This document shows positions 1 to 10,154 of a stretch of DNA of 64,000 bases, in pieces. The stretch is taken from contig CM076847.1 of the NCBI GenBank assembly GCA_039519185.1, positions 64,555,521 to 64,619,520 on the forward strand, in the 5' to 3' direction. Source of the stretch: Astragalus membranaceus. Taxonomy: Eukaryota > Streptophyta > Magnoliopsida > Fabales > Fabaceae. The notes below the pieces were generated by a model, which worked only from the letters and a program-made list of their open reading frames with translations, searched no databases and was not told the DNA's origin. Numbering within the stretch: position 1 is the first letter of the stretch; each line of letters opens with the position of its first letter. The position numbers were made by a program, and so were the translations under genes.

Positions 1-2
1 CT

Positions 3-3000
3 CAAGTTTGTGTCGATCGGTTGGGATTGGCTTTAACTCCTTTGCCTCAACCAATCTCCATTAAGACTGCTGCTGAAGGTAGTGTTCAGACCCAAGCGAT
101 ATGTGAAAATTGTCTTCTATCCATTGGAGACAGGAATTTTGTAGTAGACTTCATTTGTTTGTCAATGAAGGGCATGGACGTTGTCCTAGGCATGAGTTGG
201 ATGACGGCCAATCATGTAACTATAGATTGCTTCCATCGAACTATCGGTTTCGCCTCCGAGTCAGTAGAGCTACAACCGCCAAATTCTGAAGCTGTTATTT
301 CCTTCACTTCGGCCAATAATTATCTGTTCCAAGGCGCGGAAGCTTACGTCATGATGCTGTCTGCATCCACTGAGACAGGTCAGGATTTATCTTCTGTGCA
401 AGTTGTTAATGAATTTCTTGATGTGTTTCCCGATGAAGTTCCTTCGTTTCCTCCGGATCGTGAGGTGGAATTCTCTATAGAGTTGGTTCCGGGCACTGGA
501 CCTATTTCTATAGCCCCGTATAGAATGTCGCCATTAGAGTTGAGAGAATTGAAAGTTCAACTGGAAGAGCTAATTTCCAAGCGGTTCATCCGACCGAGTG
601 CCTCACCATGGGGTGCTCCAGTGTTGCTCGTCAAGAAGAAGGACGGAAGTATGAGATTGTGTATCGATTATCGTCAGTTGAATAAGGTGACTGTCAAAAA
701 CAAGTACCCTCTACCGAGAATTGATGATTTGCTAGATCAGTTGAGGGGAGCTTCTGTGTTTTCAAAGATTGATTTAAGGTCCGGTTATCAACAAATCAGG
801 GTTCGAGCTTTGGACGTCCCGAAGACCGCTTTCTGTACTTGGTATGGACACTATGAATTCGTAGTGATGCCCTTCGGTTTGACCAATGCTCCAGCTGTAT
901 TCATGGATTATATGAATCGGATTTTTAATCCTTATCTGGATCAGTTTGTGGTAGTGTTCATTGATGATATCTTGGTGTTCTCTAAGACGATTGAGGAGCA
1001 TGTGCAACATCTCCGAATTGTTCTGAACGTACTCCGAGGGAAGAAGTTGTATGCTAAGCCGTCCAAATGTGATTTTTGGATGCCAGAAGTTAAGTTTCTG
1101 GGCCATGTAATATCTAGGACAGGTGTTGCAGTGGATCCCAGTAAGATCGAAGCTGTGGTAGACTTGGAGCAACCGTCTACGGTTACTGAGATAAGAAGTT
1201 TCTTGGGATTAGCCGGGTATTATCGAAGATTCATTCAAGGATTTTCCCAGCTGGTTCTTCCACTCACTCGGTTAACTCGCAAGGGTCAGCCGTTTGTTTG
1301 GGACTCAGACTGTGAAAACTGTTTCACGGAATTGAAGAGTCGTTTGACTTCTGCACCCATCCTGATTCTTCCAGATCCGTCCGTAGGATTCCAAATTTAT
1401 TGTGACGCCTCTGGTAAGGGTTTAGGATGTGTCCTAATGCAGAATCGACAAGTAGTTGCGTATGCCTCCAGGCAGTTGAAACCGCATGAGGAGAATTACC
1501 CCACTCATGATTTAGAGTTGGCAGCGATTGTGTTTGCCCTAAAGATTTGGAGACATTACCTGTATGGGTCTTGTTTCGAAGTCTTTAATGACCACAAGAG
1601 CCTCAAGTATTTGTTTGACCAAAAGGAGCTGAACAACAGGCAGAGGAGATGGGTAGAATTCCTGAAAGATTATGATTTTGAATTGAAGTACCATCCTGGT
1701 AAGGCTAATGTTGTTGCCGATGCTTTAAGCAAAAAGTCTATCCATACTGCAAAGTTGATGATGCACGAGATGTCTTTGTTGGAATCGTTTAGAGACCTCA
1801 ATTTGAGAGTTAAGTCAAGAAGGAACAGGTTGGTGTTGAGTCACATTCAGATTTCAAGTTCATTGAGGAATCTGATTCGCTCAGCCCAAGAAGGTGATGT
1901 AGAGCTGCAATCGCAGAAGAGATTGCCGAGTTACACCGAAGACGGTGATGGAATAATTTGTTTTGACGGCAGAATCTGTGTGCCGAATGATGAGGATGTG
2001 AAGAGGCAAGTTTTAGAGGAGGCTCATAAGAGTCAATTCTCAATACATCCGGGGTCTACCAAGATGTATCGAGATTTGAAGCATTTATACTGGTGCCCGG
2101 GTATGAAAGTGGATATTGCAGAGTTTGTGTCTCGATGCTTGACTTGTCAAAAGGTTAAGATAGAGCACCTGAAGCCAGGTGGCCAGTTACAACCGTTGAA
2201 TGTACCTGAATGGAAATGGGAGAGCATATCTATGGATTTTGTCATGGGATTACCACGGTCCCAAACCGGAAATGATTCTATTTGGGTAGTGGTGGATCGC
2301 CTGACCAAGTCCGCTCATTTTATTCCAGTGCGTTCGACTCACAAGGTTGCTAGATTAGCAGATGAATATCTCAAGAATGTTGTGAAGTTGCATGGAATCC
2401 CTACAAGTATCATCTGTGATCGAGATCCCAAGTTCACATCTCGATTTTGGAGAGCCTTGAATATGGCGTTGGGAACAAAGGTGTGTGTTAGCACCGCTTA
2501 CCATCCTCAGACAGACGGGCAGACTGAGAGGACAATCCAGACATTGGAAGATATGTTGAGAGCTTGTGTACTTGATAGTGGAGGCAGATGGGAGGATCAC
2601 CTTCCATTGGTGGAATTCTCATACAACAACAGTTACCATTCTAGTATCGGAATGGCTCCATATGAAGCATTGTATGGAAGGAAGTGTAGAACACCATTGT
2701 GTTGGTGGGATGTAGGTGAACAGAGATTGTTGGGACCGGATTTAGTCCGGGAGACTACGGAGAAGATCCGTCAAATAAGAGAAAGGATGAAAGCCGCGCA
2801 GAGTCGGCAAAAGAGTTATGCGGATAAGAGAAGAAGGCCGTTAGAATTCGAAGAAGGAGATCATGTCTTTTTGAAACTTTCTCCAACCATCGGGACCGGT
2901 ATTGCTTTGCGAGCGAAGAAGCTCAGTCCTCGGTATGTCGGACCCTTCCAGATTATCGAGCGAGTTGGGCCGGTAGCGTATCGCATTACCTTACCTCCAG

Positions 3001-3272
3001 AATTGTCAAGATTACATGATGTGTTTCATGTATCGCAGCTAAGGAAATATATTCATGATCCGAATCAACCATTAAGTTATGAAGCGATTGACATCAGACC
3101 AGATTTATCTTATCAACCTACTCCAATCAGGATCATCGAACGTGGCGAGAAAACGCTCCGGGCGAGGTAAATTCCTATTGTGAAGGTGCTTTGGGACGGT
3201 GCGTCACCTGACGAAGCGACATGGGAAGTAGAGGAGAGCATGCGGGAGAAATATCCGTATTTATTCGAGTAA
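3..3272 (+). pseudogene. Ty3/gypsy (Tekay-like chromovirus) pol, 5' truncated by window, one nonsense codon
   Basis: Polyprotein of an LTR retrotransposon: reverse transcribes element RNA and integrates the cDNA. The frame is open from the window edge. It starts about ten residues after where the protease active site of the related copy at 35-37 kb would lie. In order: C-terminal protease, RT with FIDD at nt 957-968, RNase H with YCDASGKG around nt 1404, integrase zinc domain (HPG near 2046, CLTCQ at 2136), DD35E core (MDF at 2232, DRDPKF at about 2418, then the LVEFSYNN block) and a degenerate chromodomain-like tail. A TAA at 3168-3170 interrupts just before the tail motif IPIVKVLWDG, which continues in frame to the TAA at 3270-3272. 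The copy at 33.8-37.7 kb has a sense codon at that point. YWCPGM replaces the usual YWWPGM. Apart from the TAA this frame is uninterrupted, so the element may be fairly young. Confidence 0.93.
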
Positions 3273-3305
3273 GGTATGTTTTGTCAATTTTGAGGACAAA
3301 ATTTT

Positions 3306-3320
3306 AGAAGTTGGGGTGAT
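3306..3320 (+). other. Polypurine tract of the left-edge Ty3 element
   Basis: The purine-rich stretch AGAAGTTGGGGTGAT lies directly before the LTR start TGTAACATCC. This is the expected position for the plus-strand primer. The minus-strand element at 31-50 kb has a very similar tract. Confidence 0.8.
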
Positions 3321-5266
3321 TGTAACATCCCCTAATTAGCTAATTAGAATTAATTAAATTAGCACAAGGTTAAGTTGATTAGTGGGCATAATCATCCTAA
3401 TTATGAAATGGTATCATGGATAAAATAAATGATTTATTGATTATGCATCATTGGTACATTATGTTAAGTAGGTGAATTATAGAATAATTGTTGAGTTATA
3501 AGTAGCTTAAGTGAGAATGAAGGAGGGAGGGGCGATTTAGTCATTCCCCATCATTAAATAAGCCCAGCTGAATTTATATAAATCACACACAGCCACACTG
3601 TTGCCATTTTCAGAAAATAACAAACAAGAGAAAAGAGGGGAGGGGAGAATTGCGAGAGAGAAGGAGGAGGAGGGAAGGGAAGAAAGCCCATTGATTCCTA
3701 CATGCATGTTGAATCCAACACCACCAATGTTCATCATTCTTCTTCCCAAAAACCGTGATTGAACTATGAATTTCTTGATTGATTGTTGGATGTGCTGGAT
3801 TGAACTGATATACATTGCTATAATATAATGTTTCTATATGTGTTTGAGTTTGGGTCTCGATCGGAAGGGATTTTGGAATCGGAACGGAATGGATTACTCA
3901 TGAAAATACTATTTTCTGGAAAACTGATAGAGACGCACGGATCGTGTGCCTACGAGCACGGGTCGTGCGCCTCCCTCTGATACGACAGGAACTGGATTTT
4001 TAAAACACGCACGGATCATGCGCCTAGTCGCACGAGTCGTGCGTATGTCTCTGGAACTTTATAAAATTTTAGTGGATAACGCACGGATCGTGCGCCAAGT
4101 CGCACGGGTCGTGCGTATCTTTCTGGAAATCTTCTGCAAACTGTCCAAAAGCGCACGGGTCGTGCGCCTATACGCACGGGTCGTGTGAGACCTTCTGACC
4201 TTCAGTTTCAAAGTACCTTTTTATCCATTCCAAATGATTCCAATTCTCTTCTAATCCATTCCCCAAGGTTCCACAATAATGTAAAGGTAACAATGGTATG
4301 AGATTGAACATGTTCGATAGAAAGTTTGTGTGTTATGAATAAAATGGAAAACCGCACTTAGAGAACGCGAGAGTACATATGTCAAGAATGATAATAACAC
4401 ACGGTATTTGACTGATATTATACACTGTAATTGACTGATATGGTACATGGTACTTGACTGGAATGACTAACAGCCCTTTGCGGGTACACAGACTGAAAAG
4501 GTATAATAAATACAAGAGGAAAAAGGGTGACGACCCTAAGAGGTTAGCATACTAGGGGAGGGGAAGTCATGAGCCCCAAAACCTAGACTCAAGAATGTTT
4601 CCCCTGCTAGAAATAGCGGGATGGGTTCACCAAAGTCAAGAGATGCCTATAAAATAGGTAGACTGAGGTGTTATGCTAAAAACATGGAACAAAGATTGCA
4701 TGCTTCATGTGTCGCTTAGGAGGGCCATGAGCATGAAGGTTACAGGAACTAAATGTATTTCCACTGTGTTGCTTTTTAGGACCACGAGTTCCAAACAAGG
4801 CATAATGAACCGCTAGAGTAGTAAGGGGTCTCGATAGGACTCACTGAGATAATGTTTATCTCACCCTTCATATTTGTGGTTTTTACAGAGAAACAGGGGA
4901 AAGCAAAGGCGGTAAAGCATGGTTAGCTGGTGTGACTCTTGGAGTCATTGAAGACCTAGTTTAATGTTTTAGACCTTTGTCCCGTTTATTGTTTCTATGT
5001 TCCGATTGTATAACTTTTGATGTTAAGTTGTAAAAATCGTTTCCGCTACTTTATGTTTTGAGTATTGAACACCAGGAATATGTACAAGTCTTAAGTTTTG
5101 GAACTTAAGCATTTTCAAAAAGTTTATGAGGTTCAGAGAACCATTTGTTAGGTATTATCGAAAGTTTTAGTTGTGTTCAATATTTCAATAACAGAAAGTT
5201 ACTCTGATGTATGCCATTTAGTGCATTTCGGTGATTCTATATGTTAGAATTTATCGGGGTGTTACA
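3321..5266 (+). mobile_element. 3' LTR of the left-edge Ty3 element (family A)
   Basis: The LTR begins TGTAACATCCCC and ends GGGGTGTTACA, about 1,946 bp, bounded by a PPT on the left and U5-array spacer (CATTACATTATG) on the right. The other LTR is outside the window, so the target-site duplication cannot be checked; its right copy should be CATTA. It contains the palindrome cluster listed separately and no credible gene. A related LTR starts at 57617 in the same orientation. Confidence 0.9.
3935..4187 (+). repeat. Four tandem units, each with a pair of GCACGGNTCGTGC-type palindromes
   Basis: Eight near-palindromes start at 3935, 3956, 4009, 4030, 4081, 4102, 4153 and 4174. They form four pairs with 21 nt between partners and 72-74 nt between pairs. 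The consensus is GCACGG(A/G)TCGTGC, with inverted CACG/CGTG half-sites. The first two pairs and linkers recur in the related LTR at about 58640-58750. Confidence 0.85.
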
Positions 5267-5570
5267 CATTACATTATGACTGCTAAGTCTTTTCTTCTCA
5301 CTTCCATATTTTTCAACATTTCAATACATGCAATAAATAGACTTAAAGTCCTAAGGGTGAGCACACATTTTTCCTTAAAAAAATGCACAAACTCTTACTA
5401 ACATTATCTGAAAATTGAGCTTCTGATAAATTTTCTTGTCATGTTTCACTTATATATCCTATATGAATGTAGAGACTATATAACTTATTGGTTGTGGTTC
5501 CATTTTGTACCTAGTTTTCAATTTTCATATATTTTTCCTATATGAATGTATAAACATCATGATTATTCTA
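5267..5570 (-). repeat. Remnant of a U5 snRNA array unit (spacer only)
   Basis: It matches the unit spacer from the CATTATGACTGCTAAG block to GATTATTCTA, as at 21550-21850. No U5 sequence, TATA or USE is present. It shows that the U5 array originally extended left of the insertion at 5571-17573. Confidence 0.9.
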
Positions 5571-7297
5571 ACGAGGCAACCACAAGACAACACCAAAACA
5601 TCAACATTATTAACGAGGCAACCACAAGCAACAGCAAAGCAACAATGCGGAGGACACTCCGGGACCAACAATCAATAACACATCACAACTTCGGGCACCA
5701 AAGCGCCGACACTGCAACAACAACTCGGGGCTCTAAGCCACCGACAACACGACAACAATTTAATCCGACCGGCACCCCTAGAAATCAACGACACCAGAAA
5801 CAGTCAATTTTGCCTTGAAATTAGAATATTCAGTTAGGCCTCTGAATAAGCTTTCCGAAACATTTTAGTTTACTCAAATCGGACTCCTGGTTCAAAAGAT
5901 ATTGCAAAAACAGTCTTTCCGTTACAGTGACAGTACAAACTAAGCAACGCAGGAAATTCCAGCACTCACACATAAACTTCAACAATTTATTTACCCTATC
6001 AAACGACATCGGAATTTAGAAAACAACCCCTCTACGGAAAACTTACGGAGTCTAGTTTCTGGCTATATTTTTAGAATTTCAAAATGATGAGTCGAATAGC
6101 ACAGTTTTCGCAAACAAGGCAGTAGGTCCAGAAAATGGGGCAGCGACTGTGTCCAAAGTTGTGACTCTTCTACAATGCCCAAAACAAACCCAAATAACAC
6201 GAAACTTCAGCCAAAACAGTAAATCATTTTTTCTAGTTTTCAAAGAAATTGGGTTCATTTGAAAACACCACAATCAAAACATTGACCCTATGTCCATACG
6301 GTCCCCCGAAATTTTACCCTAACTTGCGAAGCCCATAACTGGAGCTATACTACTCCAAATGCGACCAAACCAAAGCCAAAATGACCAGCGTTCAGTCTAG
6401 TTTCTAAAATTGTGTGCTACATAATTTATCAATTCAGCAAAACAGTCCTAGTTTAGCCGAAAGTCAAACCTACTCAAAGTGCCTACTCAAAGTGCCCAAA
6501 GTGTCTACTTGTAAAACCAACTAGTACAATTCTCTAACTACCAAAAATACAGTTTAGCACCTTCTCAGAAAATAATCAAATTCAACCTCATAGAGCAGCC
6601 AAGGTCCCATACATACTAATACATACTAATACACTTTTGCTCCCAAAGAAACCCAATGATAGTTTTCAAAATCGTGATCAAATCATTTTTGACAAGATTT
6701 TCAAAACCCACACCACCACAAGTCGCTACTCCTTTTTAAAATAAAACCAATTAGAGAAAAAGGACATTTTTCCAATTCCACAAAACTTCAACACCTACAC
6801 TTCCTTCATTTAAAATCCTAAGTCCAAAATAATTCATTTCTTTCAATTTCTACAACAACAACACCTACGTTCCTTCGTTGAAGTAGATTTTATCACCAAT
6901 ATCAATTTCCAACCGTAAAATCGTCCATTTGACTTTTCAAAAACAATTTCAGAAGCCCTTTTTCCTTTTAGACCACAATATCACCGAGCACAAGGCATTA
7001 GTGTTGCTCAAATGAAACGATTTTCAAAAACATCAATAATGAAACAGCAACATTAATCCTTAGAAACAACACAATATTTTCAGCTAACAGCAACAGTAGT
7101 GTAATGGTACAATAACCCGACTACGTAACAATAAACAAACAGCAATGGCAATAACACAGTATTTACTTTGCAGCACAACAGTAACTTAATTTACAGAAGC
7201 AGCAATCACCAAAAGCACATAAGCACAACAACAGGGTCAAAATAAAAGTCACAACCGAACGACACAGGGTTCACACGGAGCACAACATAGCAAACAG

Positions 7298-7365
7298 CAC
7301 ACAATACTAGTAGGGGCGTCTCCCCCACTAGTTTACTTACCATTAGCAACTCTCGGCTTACCTGC
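7298..7365 (-). pseudogene. gag nucleocapsid relic in the LARD internal region
   Basis: On the minus strand this encodes a degenerate stretch including GGDAPTSIVC after an in-frame TAA. It resembles the GGDAPAKVVCYRCGKPGH zinc-knuckle region of the Ty3 element at 40-44 kb. The zinc finger itself is not preserved. Confidence 0.6.
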
Positions 7366-7454
7366 AATACAAATATTGGTCAGCACTAAAAAGACAACAG
7401 TTGGTCGTACACCGACACAACGACTCGACGACTTGGCCGGACGGACCAACCATT

Positions 7455-7466
7455 GCTCTGATACCA
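7455..7466 (-). other. Primer-binding site (initiator tRNA-Met)
   Basis: The minus strand reads TGGTATCAGAGC, complementary to the 3' end of plant initiator tRNA-Met, four nt from the LTR boundary at 7471. It fixes the element as minus-strand. Confidence 0.9.
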
Positions 7467-8418
7467 CTAATGTAACACCCCTTTTTCTACCCGTTAATCT
7501 ATTAGCGTAAAAATCAGAGTTCAAATTTTAGTTACATCACAAGGGATGTCACACTTACTTCGTTAAACATCACACGCCAATTTGTTCGCTTTTCGAAAAC
7601 ATCCGTATAATATTTTCAAAACATTGTCGTCAATTAAAATACAACTTCACAGCGGAAAACCCAATAAGTGGATTCATAAAAGGCATTGCAACCATGCAAA
7701 GCTCACAATAGTAAAATCCAACAACAACAATGGTCATAAATAACTTAAACAACGACATCCCACCCCTAGTGTTACATAATCAGAGCAGACGACCCGACTC
7801 AGCTAGTGAAGATACCTAAGCCTTCACTCGAGATCACCTGCACGTTACCGCATAGGGGTAACATTCAAACAGAAGGGTGAGTCCAATTCAATTCATATAA
7901 TAAATCATATGATAAATAATAAGTCATGTCACAGCTCTAAATTAATCACATCACAATCATCGATCACATCACTACAATAACTCATAAATAATCACATCAC
8001 AATCATCCATCACATCACTACAATAACTCATCACTATGTCATGCAGGCATATGAAATGCAACCCACTCGCGGGCATATGCATGAGGTACCTTTTCACAAA
8101 CGTCGCTTAGCCATTATGGCCTCGTCGTCACTTAGCCACATGGGCCTCAAAACGTCACTGGGTTTATGCATATGGGGCATGAGACACTATGACATGCACC
8201 ACTCACAAACACACAAATACACAACTACTCAAATCATAGTCAACTATGTGACCCGTCACTTACCGATTTGCTCACAAGAAGCACAGCACCTGTCAATTCA
8301 CAACTTACACACAACGTCACTTGGCCTTTTAGACCTTAACATCACTTAGCCTTTCGGGCCTTAAACGTCACTGGGTTTGCATCGTCACATACATATAAAT
8401 ATCATCAACTCAAACAAT

Positions 8419-8700
8419 AGCCACTAAGGGCAAAACAGTCATTTAACTAGCCACTAAGGGCATCATCGTCGTTTACACCTCATTATCAATAATATTAGCC
8501 ACTAGGGGCAAAACAGTCATTTACACGTCATTATAAATAATATTAGCCACTAGGGGCAAAACAGTCATTTACACGTCATTATAAATAATATTAGCCACTA
8601 GGGGCAAAACAGTCATTTACACGTCATTATAAATAATATTAGCCACTAAGGGCAAAACAGTCATTTAACTAGCCACTAGGGGCGTCATCGTCAAAATCAT
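8419..8700 (-). repeat. 48-bp tandem repeat in the LARD LTR
   Basis: AGCCACTAGGGGC-type units start at 8419, 8449, 8497, 8545, 8593, 8641 and 8671. The central four are spaced exactly 48 bp and the outer ones are 30-bp short forms. A matching block lies at about 15992-16265 in the other LTR. Confidence 0.9.
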
Positions 8701-8985
8701 CATTTTTGACATTACTTCGTTAAAACCACTGGTCGTACGCAAAAGAGAATTTTTAAAGACACCCAACACATCTTTTCATTGTCACAGCAACGGTCACCGG
8801 GAACAGCCACTTGGGGCGCCCCAGCAACCTTCAGAAATAATAAGTTTTTATTTTTAAAAATGAGACACGCAGATGGACAACTGAAAATGCTTCACAACGC
8901 TTTTTGAATCGTTCAAAACGGATGTCTGAGTCAAAAGATATAGCGAAAACAGTTTTCGAAAATATTTTGGGACATCCTGAAAACT

Positions 8986-9264
8986 GGCGCCATGGGCATC
9001 CAGCGCCCAGGCGGCTGGCGCCCAGCAAGGCGCAACACACACACACGGGTGCTCAGCGCCCAGCGCTCAGCGCCCAGCGCTGGCACCCAGCGCCTCAGCG
9101 CAACAAGCAACGCAACACACACGGGCGCCCAGCGCCTTGGCGCAACATAATAACACGCGCACACGGGCGCTCAGCGCCCAGCGCTGGCACCCAACGCCCA
9201 GCACACACGCACACAGCAACACGCCCATGGGCGCCCAGCGCCCAGCGCTGGCACCCAGCGCCCA
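8986..9264 (-). repeat. GC-rich GGCGCC/AGCGCC repeat cluster in the LARD LTR
   Basis: Dense short repeats of CAGCGCC, GGCGCCCA and AGCGCTGG in an otherwise AT-rich LTR, with ACACACA linkers. Apparent reading frames across it are low-complexity artefacts. A homologous block lies at about 16559-16830. Confidence 0.85.
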
Positions 9265-10007
9265 GACATCTTCAGCAACACGATTTTTGCACAATTTCAC
9301 ATACACATTGGTTTTTCTTCGAATTTCCACATGACCAATCACAACCCAATTTCCCACTACTCACGAACACATGTAAAATCATCTAAATCACCTATCAAAC
9401 ATCAAAATTCAACAACATCCCAATCACAACCATGGCGCCCTAGGCGCCCATAACACCAAAAATAATAGATTTCGGCCACAACCATGAACATCACGCAATA
9501 CATCCAAATCAAGAACAGGGATTTACAACACAATCACGATCATGGTTAACTCTAGGCTATCACTACCTAAAACTTATCATAGGATCTATTATAGAAATTG
9601 ATAGGACATCCCCTTACGTCGAATTTGAAGAGTAAAAGCCTTAGAGATAGTCACGGACAGAACCCAGCAACAAGACCACGTTCCTCTTCTCTCCTTGGTT
9701 GCGCGACTTTCCTCTCTTCTTCTCCTCCCCTACGGCGCTCTCCTCCTCTCTTTCCCTCTCCTCAATTTCGCCCAAAAGCTAACACAAAACCCTAACTCAC
9801 AAGACCCTTGTGTATTCGCCTATCACTTGGGTCATGGGCTTGGGCTTTTCACTTAAGCCCAAGTCTAGCTAATTGGTGCCTCCATCTCCTAATACCACCT
9901 ACACAATTTTTAATATAATTTCGCTTAATTAAATTATATTCAATTAATTAAAATAAATCCCCAAATACTTAATTAAATAAATTAATTAAATATTTTAGGG
10001 TGTTACA

Positions 10008-10021
10008 ACTCTCCCCCACTT
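10008..10021 (-). other. Polypurine tract of the second LARD copy
   Basis: The minus strand reads AAGTGGGGGAGAGT immediately before the LTR end. The same tract is found at 40274-40287 in the inner Ty3 element and at 63896-63909 in the right-edge LARD. Confidence 0.85.
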
Positions 10022-10154
10022 AGAATATTTCGTCCTCGAAATTCACCGTTCAACGCCAACACTCTCCCTCTAAGGCCACCTAGACAACTAGTGCCATCTA
10101 TCATGCTGATTACTATTGCTTTGATTACCGGCGGTAAGTGCTTGGGCGGCCGTC

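Larger units (their letters stand above)
5571..7470 (-). mobile_element. Truncated internal region of the LARD-like element (first copy)
   Basis: Non-coding internal sequence, nearly identical to 13043-15043 apart from an internal length difference. It runs from a truncated left end to the primer-binding site at 7455-7466. At the satellite junction an 18-bp segment (5569-5586) duplicates sequence found at 5611-5628. No coding capacity beyond a gag relic near 7298-7365. Confidence 0.85.
7471..10007 (-). mobile_element. LARD-like element LTR (left of two)
   Basis: About 2,537 bp between TGTAACACCCCTTTTTC and GGGTGTTACA. It is flanked by a PBS on the left and by a PPT of a second internal region on the right, so it is the shared LTR of two tandem element copies. 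It is highly similar to 15044-17573 with scattered substitutions. It contains a 48-bp tandem repeat and a GC-rich cluster, both listed separately. Confidence 0.88.

Noticed and set aside
8419..8700. Possible CRISPR-like array (regular 48-bp spacing)
   Set aside because: Whole units repeat with no variable spacers, inside a plant LTR; the 46-bp block at 11064-11362 is the same.
8904..9386. Long frames rich in R, P, H and A in LTRs (also 16477-17019, 38724-39185, 45356-45784)
   Set aside because: They are translations of GGCGCC-type repeats, open on several frames and both strands, as expected of low-complexity GC-rich DNA.
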